A DNA stretch of 64,000 nt from Neobacillus driksii. GTDB lineage: Bacteria; Bacillota; Bacilli; Bacillales; Cytobacillaceae. Every line of letters starts with the position of its first letter. Within the stretch, counting starts at the first letter, position 1. This document shows positions 24,662 to 32,676 of the stretch, in pieces. The notes under the pieces are model-generated. The model was not told the origin of the DNA. It did no database searches and saw nothing but the letters and a program-made list of their open reading frames with translations. Where the stretch lies: positions 103,417-167,416 of the forward strand of contig NZ_JACCBX010000014.1 of assembly GCF_013409995.1 (NCBI RefSeq). The letters run 5' to 3'. The translations under genes and the position numbers were made by a program.

Positions 24662-25388
24662 TACTGTTGATGAGAAATATACCGAGGCCATTCAATCACT
24701 GAAGAAAATCAATGACGAACTTTTTTATGATGACTTGAAAAAGCTGATGAAAGACCGTGAAGAAACGATTGCGGCCTTGAATGAGGAAGTTTATGAATCT
24801 ATTGAAAATATGCGGACGTCCATGCATGGCTTCCCTACGCAGGTGAGTGAGAGGTTAAGGGAAGAGGTAATTGACCCTCAGAACGAGTTATTTGAGCGCG
24901 GGATGGAAAGGTTTAATGAGAATATTTTGGTGCTAGAAAAGAAGATTGCCTTCTGGCACCAGCAGTATCAGGAAAATCTAGAGAAGACGGAAAAGCTGTT
25001 AGCGGAAGTAAAAGGGTTCCAGCAGGAGGACCAAGCGTTTATTATTGGGGAAACAGATCGGGCTCGGAAGGATATTAGGCGGCTGCAGGAAGCGTTGAGT
25101 GAGCAGTCTTCCGCATTGAATGTGAAATTTGAAGTGGTGAGTGATCGATTAGGGTTGATTTTACAAGAGATTATCGCCATTGAAGATAGGTATAAAGCGG
25201 AAATAGCGGAGTTGACACAGCAGGTGGTGCAAGTCCAAAAAGAGGCTCAGGAGAAGTGGGAGGAAAAGTGGAAGCAGAGTGCTAAACGTACTGAAATGAG
25301 GGAAGGTCTGTTTAAAAAATGGCTGATTGGGCTGGCTGTTGGACAGGGTGTTTCGGTAGTAATGATGGTTTTGTATTTTATTAAGTAA
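24648..25388 (+). CDS. Tail-anchored coiled-coil membrane protein
   Basis: About 246 residues. Nearly the whole length is predicted coiled coil by eye (IQSLKKINDELFYDDLKKLM through VQKEAQEKWEEKWKQ), ending in one hydrophobic segment (WLIGLAVGQGVSVVMMVLYF) at the extreme C-terminus, with positive residues just before it. The topology is probably a cytoplasmic rod with a C-terminal membrane anchor. ATG 24648 is chosen with GGAGAGGA 9 bases upstream, inside the previous gene. Function is not recognised. It is the last gene of the operon; a weak terminator follows at 25393. Confidence 0.8.
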   Translation: MNMSNTVDEKYTEAIQSLKKINDELFYDDLKKLMKDREETIAALNEEVYESIENMRTSMHGFPTQVSERLREEVIDPQNELFERGMERFNENILVLEKKIAFWHQQYQENLEKTEKLLAEVKGFQQEDQAFIIGETDRARKDIRRLQEALSEQSSALNVKFEVVSDRLGLILQEIIAIEDRYKAEIAELTQQVVQVQKEAQEKWEEKWKQSAKRTEMREGLFKKWLIGLAVGQGVSVVMMVLYFIK

Positions 25389-25392
25389 TGCG

Positions 25393-25430
25393 AAGACCTG
25401 CTCTTGAAGTAAGGGTGGGTCTTATTTTTA
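25393..25430 (+). terminator. Probable terminator of the coiled-coil operon
   Basis: AAGACC / GGTCTT stem followed by ATTTTTATT; a weak but plausible Rho-independent terminator. Confidence 0.5.
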
Positions 25431-25495
25431 TTGAAGCTTATAAGGAGCCGCTGCATGGCTTTTTAAGCTAATAGTTTTAGTGTGGTATTAGTTAG

Positions 25496-25585
25496 GCAGA
25501 TAAACAAAGGGAATAGGCAGATAAAAAGGATAATTGGCAGATAGGAGAAGGAAATCTGCAGGTAAAGGAAACGATTCCGCAGGTA
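25496..25585. repeat. Phased GCAGRTA array, locus B
   Basis: GCAGATA at 25496, 25517 and 25537, then GCAGGTA at 25558 and 25579: steps 21, 20, 21, 21. Locus C at 30961 has exactly the same step series. The array starts TTAGGCAGATAAACAAAGG, shared with locus C. Confidence 0.8.
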
Positions 25586-25616
25586 AGCAATTAAGCGCAC
25601 CACAATGACTACCAAA

Positions 25617-25649
25617 GTAAAAGCTTGAGGACTGTCCTCAAGCTTTTAC
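25617..25649. terminator. Perfect 16-bp hairpin
   Basis: GTAAAAGCTTGAGGAC, a single T, then GTCCTCAAGCTTTTAC. The TTGAGGAC/GTCCTCAA core is the same as in the 52-bp repeat units at 42.4-43.0 kb. It lacks a T-tract, so it may be a transcription barrier or mRNA end rather than a standard terminator. Confidence 0.6.
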
Positions 25650-25685
25650 TAGTTTTATAGGGGAGATAGCAAAATAATGGAAAAA

Positions 25686-25699
25686 GAAAAGCGCTTGCA
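25686..25699. promoter_or_regulatory. cre-like catabolite repression site
   Basis: GAAAAGCGCTTGCA matches the CcpA cre consensus TGWAARCGYTWNCA at 12 of 14 positions and overlaps the gnt -35 element. Confidence 0.6.
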
Positions 25700-25723
25700 A
25701 AATTAAAAATCTAGTTTTATAAT
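25695..25723 (+). promoter_or_regulatory. gnt operon promoter
   Basis: TTGCAA at 25695-25700, a 17-base spacer, then TATAAT at 25718-25723. Confidence 0.75.
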
Positions 25724-25739
25724 ACTTGTATACAAGTAT
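25722..25739. promoter_or_regulatory. GntR operator
   Basis: The 18-bp palindrome ATACTTGTATACAAGTAT overlaps the end of the -10 element. It matches the gnt operator of B. subtilis as I recall it. GntR released by gluconate would free the promoter. A half copy (CTTGTAT) follows. Confidence 0.88.
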
Positions 25740-25767
25740 CCTTGTATTACATTAAGAGGGTGAAATG

Positions 25768-26505
25768 ATGATAGAAACAAAGGAACTTCTATATCCCGAA
25801 AAGAGTCTTTCAAAAGCTTCTGCTGGTGAACGTGTAGCTTGCGAGCTTAGAATGCGTATTATTTCAGGTGCAATTGAAAGCGGCACCATCTTATCTGAAA
25901 ATAAATTGGCTGCTGATTTTGCGGTGAGCAGGTCACCCATCCGGGAAGCGTTAAAAATACTAGCATCCGAAAATATTATCCGATTGGAAAGAATGGGTGC
26001 AGTTGTCATTGGTTTAACAGAAAAGGAAATACAAGAGATTTATGATGTTCGGCTGCTTATTGAAACGTTTGTATTTGAGCGTCTTATAAAAATGGAAACA
26101 AAACAACTATCAAGAGAACTTAGTAAAATACTAGAAATGATGAAGGTTGCGATAAAGTATCGTGATGCTGACGATTTTGCCCTACAGGACGTCTTATTTC
26201 ATGAAACGATTATTCGCTCGATTAATCATTCGCACATGTTGATGATTTGGGATAACTTAAAGCCTGTTATGGAATGCTTAATTCTTTTATCGATGCGTAT
26301 GCGGATTAAAGAAGAGTACGAAGACTTTACCAGGGTTATACGAAATCATGAGATTTATATAGAAGCGATTGAGTCTAAGAATCGAGAGCTCATGCTTGAA
26401 TCTTTACATTTAAACTTTGATGATGTTCAAGTTCAGGGAACAGTAGATGACCTCTGGATGTCACAACAAATGCTGGCTAAAGGAGCTGTGCAAAAAAATG
26501 ACTAA
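25768..26505 (+). CDS. gntR: GntR, gluconate operon repressor
   Basis: A 245-residue regulator, nearly collinear with B. subtilis GntR (243). The winged helix contains ELRMRIISGAIESGTILSEN and the recognition region VSRSPIREALKILASE; the FCD effector domain contains VLFHETIIRSINHS. It represses gntRKPZ, and gluconate is the inducer. ATG 25768 has GAGGGTG 5 bases upstream; ATG 25765 is adjacent. Its 3' end overlaps gntK by 8 bases. Confidence 0.95.
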   Translation: MIETKELLYPEKSLSKASAGERVACELRMRIISGAIESGTILSENKLAADFAVSRSPIREALKILASENIIRLERMGAVVIGLTEKEIQEIYDVRLLIETFVFERLIKMETKQLSRELSKILEMMKVAIKYRDADDFALQDVLFHETIIRSINHSHMLMIWDNLKPVMECLILLSMRMRIKEEYEDFTRVIRNHEIYIEAIESKNRELMLESLHLNFDDVQVQGTVDDLWMSQQMLAKGAVQKND

Positions 26506-28039
26506 CTATATGTTAGGCGTCGATATCGGAACAACAAGTACCAAAGCAGTATTATTTACGGAAGAAGGCGAAGTCATCCAGGTGGAGAATCATGGGTATC
26601 CACTTTATACACCGGATATGTCGACTGCTGAACAAGATCCGAATGAAATTTATCAAGCTGTATTGCAAGCGATTACGAATATAACGAAACTTCATCCTGA
26701 TAAAAAGCCGGCTTTCCTATCATTTAGCAGCGCCATGCATAGTGTCATTGCAATAGATGAAAACGACCAGCCGCTGACACATTGTATCACTTGGGCGGAT
26801 AATCGCAGTGAAGCTTGGGCACATAAAATAAAGGATGAGTTGAACGGACATGAAGTCTACAGACGGACTGGAACACCGATTCACCCGATGTCGCCATTAA
26901 GCAAAATAGCATGGATGGTCAATGACCGTCCTGAAATCGCTGTAAAAGTAAAAAAGTATATCGGAATTAAAGAATTTATTTTTAAGAAGTTGTTTGATCA
27001 ATATGTTGTCGATCATTCCCTCGCTTCTTGCATGGGTATGATGAATCTCCAAAACCTTGATTGGGATGAAGAAGCATTACATATTGCGGGTGTAACGCGT
27101 GATCAATTATCTGAACTCGTTCCAACAACGCAAGTTTTCCGCAATTGTGATCCTGAAATAGCCAAACAAATTGGTATTGATCCAGAAACTCCTTTTGTGA
27201 TTGGTGCCAGTGATGGCGTCCTTTCCAATCTTGGTGTTAATGCGATTGGAAAAGGCGAGATTGCTGTTACCATTGGGACAAGCGGTGCAATTCGTACGAT
27301 TATTGACAAGCCCCAAACGGATGAAAAGGGAAGAATTTTCTGCTATGCGTTAACGGAAAAGCATTGGGTCATTGGCGGCCCAGTCAACAATGGTGGAATG
27401 GTTCTTCGTTGGATTCGTGATGAATTTGCTTCTTCAGAAGTTGAAACTGCAAAAAGATTAGGAATTGATCCATACGAAGTATTAACCAAAATTGCTGAAC
27501 GTGTAAGACCAGGGTCAGATGGTTTGTTATTTCATCCATACCTCGCAGGGGAACGTGCACCACTTTGGAACCCAGATGTACGCGGCTCATTTTTCGGTTT
27601 AACTTTGTCACATAAGAAAGAACATATGATTCGAGCAGCGCTAGAAGGTGTCATTTACAATTTATACACCGTATTCCTAGCATTAACGGAATGCATGGAT
27701 GGCCCTGTCACCCGAATCCAAGCAACGGGAGGCTTCGCAAGGTCGGAGGTTTGGCGACAAATGATGTCCGATATTTTCGAATCGGAAGTAGTCGTTCCCG
27801 AAAGCTATGAAAGTTCATGCCTGGGGGCTTGTCTTTTAGGACTCTATGCAACAGGAAAAATTGAATCATTTGACGTTGTTTCAGAAATGGTTGGCAGCAC
27901 CTTTACACATACACCTGAAGAAGCAGCTGCAAAAGAATACAGGCAATTGCTGCCGATCTTTATTCACTTATCAAGAGTATTAGAAGAAGATTATACTCGA
28001 ATAGCTAATTATCAAAGAAAGCTTACACCACACAACTAG
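26498..28039 (+). CDS. gntK: GntK, gluconokinase
   Basis: 513 residues, the same length as B. subtilis GntK. An FGGY-family sugar kinase that phosphorylates gluconate to 6-phosphogluconate. The N-terminal phosphate-1 loop is MLGVDIGTTSTKAVLF; further hallmarks are CITWADNRSEAW, the ATP-binding TIGTSGAIR region, and the C-terminal FGGY signature area ending RIQATGGFARSEVWRQMM. The start is ATG 26498 (MTNYMLGVD), inside gntR, with AGGAGCTG about 11 bases upstream. Cytoplasmic. Confidence 0.96.
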   Translation: MTNYMLGVDIGTTSTKAVLFTEEGEVIQVENHGYPLYTPDMSTAEQDPNEIYQAVLQAITNITKLHPDKKPAFLSFSSAMHSVIAIDENDQPLTHCITWADNRSEAWAHKIKDELNGHEVYRRTGTPIHPMSPLSKIAWMVNDRPEIAVKVKKYIGIKEFIFKKLFDQYVVDHSLASCMGMMNLQNLDWDEEALHIAGVTRDQLSELVPTTQVFRNCDPEIAKQIGIDPETPFVIGASDGVLSNLGVNAIGKGEIAVTIGTSGAIRTIIDKPQTDEKGRIFCYALTEKHWVIGGPVNNGGMVLRWIRDEFASSEVETAKRLGIDPYEVLTKIAERVRPGSDGLLFHPYLAGERAPLWNPDVRGSFFGLTLSHKKEHMIRAALEGVIYNLYTVFLALTECMDGPVTRIQATGGFARSEVWRQMMSDIFESEVVVPESYESSCLGACLLGLYATGKIESFDVVSEMVGSTFTHTPEEAAAKEYRQLLPIFIHLSRVLEEDYTRIANYQRKLTPHN

Positions 28040-28058
28040 AAAAAACGGAGGAATTAAA

Positions 28059-29405
28059 ATGCCATTAGTAATTGTAGCGTTAGGAATTATTGCCTTACTT
28101 ATATTGATCATGGGCTTTAAATTAAACACCTTTATTTCTTTAATCATTGTATCGTTTGGTGTTGCGTTAGCCCTAGGAATGCCATTAGAAGAAGTGGTTA
28201 AAACTATCGAAGCCGGATTAGGCGGAACACTTGGACATATTGGTTTAATTTTTGGACTTGGAGCCATGCTCGGTAAATTAATCGCTGATTCAGGCGGTGC
28301 GCAGCGAATTGCGATGACTCTTGTGAACAAATTCGGTGAAAAAAATACTCAATGGGCAGTAGTCGTTGCCTCATTCATTATCGGTATCGCGTTATTTTTT
28401 GAAGTAGGTTTAGTATTATTGATTCCAATTGTCTTTGCGATTTCAAGAGAATTAAAAGTTTCGATCTTGTCACTTGGTATTTCCATGACAGCAGCTTTAT
28501 CAGTCACACACGGTTTCTTGCCGCCTCATCCAGGACCAACTACAATTGCTGGTGAACTTGGTGCAGACATTGGTGAAGTATTACTTTATGGTTTCATTGT
28601 TGCTGTCCCTACCGTTATCTTAGCTGGGCCAGTTTTTACAAAGATTGCGAAAAAACTTGTACCTGAATCTTTTACAAAAATGGGCAGCATTGCATCATTA
28701 GGTGAACTAAAAACATTTAAACTTCAAGATACACCTGGATTTGGTATCAGTGTTTTTACCGCTTTACTTCCTGTTATTTTAATGTCCATTGCGACCATTA
28801 TTACCTTGCTGCAAAAAACACTGGGCTTTGAAGATAATACTGTACTAGCAGTCATTCGATTTATCGGTGAAGCAGGTACGGCGATGTTGATCTCGCTATT
28901 ATTTGCTGTTTATTCAATGGGTATCGCAAGAAAGATTCCAATGAAGGATGTCATGGAGTCTTGTACACAAGCGATTCTTCACATTGGTATGATGCTCTTA
29001 ATCATCGGTGGCGGCGGAGCCTTTAAGCAAGTATTAATCAACGGCGGTGTTGGTGACTATGTAGCAGAATTATTCAAAGGGACTGCTATATCACCGATTA
29101 TCCTTGCATGGATGATTGCTGCCATTTTACGTATCGCATTAGGATCCGCTACTGTTGCAGCATTAACAACAGCTGGTTTAGTGATTCCAATGTTAGGACA
29201 ATCTGATGTTAACCTTGCTTTAGTCGTTCTTGCAACAGGTGCGGGAAGTGTCATTCTTTCCCATGTAAATGATGCTGGTTTCTGGATGTTTAAGGAATAC
29301 TTTGGTTTAAGTATGAAAGAAACATTTGCAACATGGACCTTGCTTGAGACGATTATTTCCGTAGCGGGATTAGGATTTGTTTTATTATTAAGCTTGTTTG
29401 TATAG
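28059..29405 (+). CDS. gntP: GntP, gluconate:H+ symporter
   Basis: 448 residues, the length of B. subtilis GntP. About 12-14 hydrophobic segments. Typical motifs are GLGGTLGHIGLIFGLGAMLG, THGFLPPHPGPT (the conserved HPGP substrate loop), and SHVNDAGFWMFKEYF near the C-terminus. It imports gluconate across the cytoplasmic membrane. ACGGAGG precedes the ATG, 19 bases after gntK. A hairpin in the 66-base gap before gntZ may tune the relative expression of the two. Confidence 0.95.
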   Translation: MPLVIVALGIIALLILIMGFKLNTFISLIIVSFGVALALGMPLEEVVKTIEAGLGGTLGHIGLIFGLGAMLGKLIADSGGAQRIAMTLVNKFGEKNTQWAVVVASFIIGIALFFEVGLVLLIPIVFAISRELKVSILSLGISMTAALSVTHGFLPPHPGPTTIAGELGADIGEVLLYGFIVAVPTVILAGPVFTKIAKKLVPESFTKMGSIASLGELKTFKLQDTPGFGISVFTALLPVILMSIATIITLLQKTLGFEDNTVLAVIRFIGEAGTAMLISLLFAVYSMGIARKIPMKDVMESCTQAILHIGMMLLIIGGGGAFKQVLINGGVGDYVAELFKGTAISPIILAWMIAAILRIALGSATVAALTTAGLVIPMLGQSDVNLALVVLATGAGSVILSHVNDAGFWMFKEYFGLSMKETFATWTLLETIISVAGLGFVLLLSLFV

Positions 29406-29413
29406 GTACTTTC

Positions 29414-29442
29414 AGGCAGTAAACCTTAGGGTTTTACTGCCT
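29414..29442 (+). other. Intercistronic hairpin gntP-gntZ
   Basis: AGGCAGTAAA / TTTACTGCCT (10-bp perfect arms) followed by ATTCAACTT rather than a T-tract. Probably an mRNA stability or processing element, not a full terminator. Confidence 0.6.
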
Positions 29443-29471
29443 ATTCAACTTAGAAAAAGGAGAATGAAAAT

Positions 29472-30875
29472 ATGTTGAATACAATAGGTGTTATTGGTTT
29501 AGGAGTCATGGGCAGTAATATCGCTTTAAACATGGCGAATAAAGGAGAGCATGTGGCTGTTTATAATTACACGAGAGATTTAACGGACCAGCTTGTGGAA
29601 AAACTTGATGGGCAGTCAATTACCCCTTACTATGAAGTTCAAGATTTCGTACAGTCTTTGGAGACTCCGAGAAAAGTTTTTGTGATGGTGACAGCGGGCA
29701 AGGCGATTGATTCAGTAATCGGCTCATTGCTGCCACATCTTGAAGCAGGCGACGTCATTATGGATGGAGGTAACTCTCATTACGAAGATACGGAACGTAG
29801 ATACGATGAATTAAAGTCTAAAGGAATTGGTTATTTAGGAATCGGGATTTCTGGTGGTGAAGTCGGAGCGTTGGAAGGACCATCGATCATGCCAGGCGGG
29901 GATAAGGAAGTCTATGAAAAAGCAGCACCGATTCTTACAAAAATAGCAGCTCAAGTGGACAATACGCCTTGCTGTGCTTATATGGGTCCAAAAGGTGCCG
30001 GTCATTTTGTAAAAATGGTACATAACGGGATCGAGTATGCCGATATGCAATTAATTGCAGAAGCCTATACGTTTTTAAGAGAAAGGTTACATTTATCGGT
30101 AAATGAAATAGCAGACATCTTTGAAACCTGGAATCAAGGTGAACTGAAAAGTTATTTAATCGAGATTACGGCAGAGATTCTTCGTAAAAAGGATGAGGTA
30201 ACAGGCTTACCACTGATTGATGTGATTCTTGATAAAACAGGACAAAAAGGAACCGGTAAATGGACGAGCATGCAAGCCATCGATAACGGGATTCCGGCAT
30301 CGATTATTACACAGTCATTGTTTGCGCGTTATTTATCCTCTCTAAAAGAAGAACGGGTTCATGCTCAAGATATTTTAGCAGGTCCAGCGTTCGAAGATCA
30401 GAATTTCGATCGTGATGTGTGGATTGAGTACATTAGACAAGCATTATATGTAGGAAAGGTTTGTGCCTATGCCCAAGGATTTACTCAATATAAAACGACT
30501 TCTGAACTGTATGGCTGGGATTTACCTTTAAAAGACATTGCTCTTATATTCCGTGGCGGCTGCATCATTCGTGCAGAATTTTTAAACGTTATTAGCGAAG
30601 CCTATGATGAGCAGCCAGCTTTGGCGAATTTGCTGATCGCCCCTTATTTTGCTGAAAAAGTGAAAGAGTATCAAATCGGATTACGTAAAGTTGTCTGTGA
30701 TGGCATTACTGCTGGTATCTCGTTACCATGCTTAAGCGCGTCTCTTTCCTACTATGATGGTTACCGGACAGCTGTCTCAAACGCCAGCCTCTTACAAGCA
30801 CAACGTGACTACTTCGGCGCCCACACTTACGAGCGCAGGGATATGCCGGGAATTTATCATACAAACTGGCAATAA
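29472..30875 (+). CDS. gntZ: GntZ, 6-phosphogluconate dehydrogenase (decarboxylating)
   Basis: 467 residues, within a residue or two of B. subtilis GntZ. It oxidises and decarboxylates 6-phosphogluconate to ribulose 5-phosphate. The N-terminal Rossmann motif is GVIGLGVMGSNIALNMA (about 5-21); the substrate signature LGIGISGGEVGALEGPSIMPGG and the catalytic GAGHFVKMVHNGIEYADMQ are intact. GTGKWTSMQA and the C-terminal RRDMPGIYHTNW complete the domain. Cofactor preference (NAD or NADP) cannot be fixed by eye. AAAAAGGAGAATG-type ribosome binding site. Confidence 0.95.
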   Translation: MLNTIGVIGLGVMGSNIALNMANKGEHVAVYNYTRDLTDQLVEKLDGQSITPYYEVQDFVQSLETPRKVFVMVTAGKAIDSVIGSLLPHLEAGDVIMDGGNSHYEDTERRYDELKSKGIGYLGIGISGGEVGALEGPSIMPGGDKEVYEKAAPILTKIAAQVDNTPCCAYMGPKGAGHFVKMVHNGIEYADMQLIAEAYTFLRERLHLSVNEIADIFETWNQGELKSYLIEITAEILRKKDEVTGLPLIDVILDKTGQKGTGKWTSMQAIDNGIPASIITQSLFARYLSSLKEERVHAQDILAGPAFEDQNFDRDVWIEYIRQALYVGKVCAYAQGFTQYKTTSELYGWDLPLKDIALIFRGGCIIRAEFLNVISEAYDEQPALANLLIAPYFAEKVKEYQIGLRKVVCDGITAGISLPCLSASLSYYDGYRTAVSNASLLQAQRDYFGAHTYERRDMPGIYHTNWQ

Positions 30876-30879
30876 ACGT

Positions 30880-30920
30880 CAATCCTACTCCTTATGTTGG
30901 AGTAGGATTGTTTTTTTTTT
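30880..30920 (+). terminator. Terminator of the gnt operon
   Basis: Perfect 12-bp stem CAATCCTACTCC / GGAGTAGGATTG with a 7-base loop, then ten T residues. Confidence 0.95.
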
Positions 30921-30960
30921 GGATACTGAACTGTTGTAGTTTGGGCGCGGAATTAATTAG

Positions 30961-31050
30961 GCAGATAAACAAAGGAAAAAGGCAGATAAAACAGAGAACA
31001 TGCAGGTAGAGCTAAGAAATCAGCAGGTGAAGAATACAATTTGGCAGGTA
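30961..31050. repeat. Phased GCAGRTA array, locus C
   Basis: GCAGATA at 30961 and 30982, GCAGGTA at 31002, GCAGGTG at 31023, GCAGGTA at 31044: steps 21, 20, 21, 21, identical to locus B. The opening AATTAGGCAGATAAACAAAG is shared with B. Confidence 0.8.
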
Positions 31051-31084
31051 AGAAGTTTTAACATAAGGTGAAGAGCTATATATC

Positions 31085-31114
31085 AAAAAAAAGATTCAGC
31101 ATAATTGCCGAATC
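31085..31114 (-). terminator. Leftward terminator
   Basis: Read on the - strand: GATTCgGC, loop AATTAT, GCtGAATC, then eight T residues. It lies about 170 bases beyond the DUF2922 gene, after a first hairpin at 31257, so something may be transcribed leftward between them. Confidence 0.65.
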
Positions 31115-31256
31115 ATAAAAAAGGGGGAAACTATGAAAAAGATAAAGATCAATAGGAGGTCTTTCTCATGTCTTTATCTTAACCAGTTTTCATGAACAAA
31201 CTATGAATAAAAGTTTAAAGTATTATTAATTTAGCTATATGAAAGAAAAAGAGACA

Positions 31257-31272
31257 GGATTCACCTGAATCC
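31257..31272 (-). terminator. Hairpin/terminator after the DUF2922 gene
   Basis: GGATTC-acct-GAATCC palindrome; on the - strand it is followed by TGTCTCTTTTTCTTT. Confidence 0.6.
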
Positions 31273-31286
31273 AATCTCCTACTCTA

Positions 31287-31505
31287 TTAAACAATCTCAT
31301 ATTCGGTTACATTGCGGTCAATCACTCGTGCTCCTTTTACGGAAGCAAAATTACCATTTGTAGATGTAAAGACTCCGGACGCGATCATTTCCTCCATCGC
31401 AGCCTTTACGACAGATCCGTCAATAGGTTCCTTTGGATTTTCTACAGACAGACGGGCCGTTTTACCAAACTCCGTACCAAACTCTAATTCTAGTGTTTTA
31501 GCCAT
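31287..31505 (-). CDS. DUF2922 family small protein
   Basis: 72 residues: AKTLELEFGTEFGKTARLSV, then VKAAMEEMIASGVF and a C-terminal VIDRNVTEYEIV. This matches the DUF2922 family, small proteins of unknown function common in Bacillaceae. AGGAGGTG lies 6 bases before ATG 31505. It is the second gene of a leftward pair with the DUF1659 gene; the two families are usually found together. No membrane segment or catalytic motif. Confidence 0.88.
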   Translation of the reverse strand: MAKTLELEFGTEFGKTARLSVENPKEPIDGSVVKAAMEEMIASGVFTSTNGNFASVKGARVIDRNVTEYEIV

Positions 31506-31538
31506 TTTATTCACCTCCTATCATTATTTATTTTTCAA

Positions 31539-31757
31539 TTATGCTAGTAAATCAGCATTCTCGACTCTCTCAATATTGCTAAGAGTGTCATTGGATAAAC
31601 CAATAAGGGCCTGTGCTGCTTGTAAAAGTTGATCGGGAGTGGCGGATTTTTGGATATTATTGAATGTCTTTGATTTAAGAACTGGTTTACCGTCATCATC
31701 CATACCCACCTGGAACACCAAACGTAACTTTGAAGCAGTTACAACTGCTTGTGCCAT
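31539..31757 (-). CDS. DUF1659 family small protein
   Basis: 72 residues: AQAVVTASKLRLVFQVGMDD, then KPVLKSKTFNNIQKSATPDQ and an acidic C-terminus. It matches DUF1659, usually paired with DUF2922 as here (33 bases apart, same strand). AGGAGGTGATAACG precedes ATG 31757. Function unknown; small size and beta-rich character only. Confidence 0.88.
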   Translation of the reverse strand: MAQAVVTASKLRLVFQVGMDDDGKPVLKSKTFNNIQKSATPDQLLQAAQALIGLSNDTLSNIERVENADLLA

Positions 31758-31879
31758 CGTTATCACCTCCTTTCACCCTTTATATATAGAAAAATAGGCA
31801 AAAAGGACATGGTGATTGAAAATATTTTTATTATGTGGTGTTATAGTTTAATAAACTAGCGAAGAAGTGAGGAGAGGAA

Positions 31880-32266
31880 ATGAATTTAAAGAAAATACAC
31901 CATATCGCGGTGATTTGTTCGAACTACGAAGTTTCGAAAGATTTTTATGTGCGTGTTTTAGGCCTAACACCAATAAGGGAAGTGTACCGTGAGGAAAGGG
32001 ACTCTTATAAATTGGACCTTGAGGTAAATGGACAATACCAAATCGAGTTGTTTTCCTTTCCAAACCCGCCGGCACGGGTCAATAATCCGGAGGGTGCTGG
32101 TTTAAGGCATTTGGCATTTGAAGTGGACAATATTGAAGTGGAAGTTCAGCATTTAAGAGGGGTGCAGGTAGAAGTAGAGGACATACGGATAGACCCATGG
32201 ACACAAAAGAAATTTACCTTCTTTAAGGATCCGGATGGGCTGCCGATTGAACTATATGAATGTTAA
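31880..32266 (+). CDS. VOC-family metalloprotein (YaeR/GloA2-like)
   Basis: A 128-residue single vicinal-oxygen-chelate domain: KKIHHIAVICSNYEVSKDFY at the start, GLRHLAFEVDNIEVEVQHLR in the middle, and FFKDPDGLPIELYEC at the end. Probable metal ligands are His8, the His in GLRHLAF, and the last Glu (IELYE). It resembles the YaeR/SMU1112c branch of glyoxalase-I-like proteins, whose substrate is not established. GAGGAGAGG precedes the ATG. Monocistronic. Confidence 0.88.
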   Translation: MNLKKIHHIAVICSNYEVSKDFYVRVLGLTPIREVYREERDSYKLDLEVNGQYQIELFSFPNPPARVNNPEGAGLRHLAFEVDNIEVEVQHLRGVQVEVEDIRIDPWTQKKFTFFKDPDGLPIELYEC

Positions 32267-32281
32267 TCTCAGAACTGAGTG

Positions 32282-32503
32282 TTAATCGTCAGCAAACATC
32301 TCACCCAGATAATCAGCATGGTCGAGGTATTGTAAAACAAATTCATCTAAGCTCATGGGGATATTGGTATCTTCTATCCAATAATCATAACTTACTGCAA
32401 TCGTCTTTTTGATGAGATCATTGCCTAGCCACTTTTGGGCTAATGGATGGTGAAAACCGGAAAGCACTTCATTCACGTCTTGGATACTAGTTATCCTGAA
32501 CAC
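32282..32503 (-). CDS. Small hypothetical protein
   Basis: 73 residues with a plausible folded composition (HPLAQKWLGNDLIKKTIAVSYD and an acidic C-terminus DHADYLGEMFADD). The start is weak: a GTG at 32503 overlaps the AGGGGGTG that would serve as ribosome binding site. The stop lies 15 bases from the convergent VOC gene. No family recognised. It might be a real small gene; the confidence reflects the poor start. Confidence 0.5.
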   Translation of the reverse strand: MFRITSIQDVNEVLSGFHHPLAQKWLGNDLIKKTIAVSYDYWIEDTNIPMSLDEFVLQYLDHADYLGEMFADD

Positions 32504-32676
32504 CCCCTGAGATTGCCTTTTTTTAGTATATGCAAAAGTATTCCGTTAAGAGTTGAAAACAAAAATTTCTTCGTAAAGTTGTTATATTTCGTCTAAATGA
32601 TTGATATCAGGATATAGTAATATATGTAGATTTGTGATAGCATTTAAAGCACTGTAGAAAGAGGAAGTGAGCTTGC

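Noticed and set aside
20713..31050. GCAGRTA arrays as CRISPR or as coding repeats
   Set aside because: The repeated core is only 7 bp, spacers are about 14 bp, and the 20-bp step breaks any reading frame.
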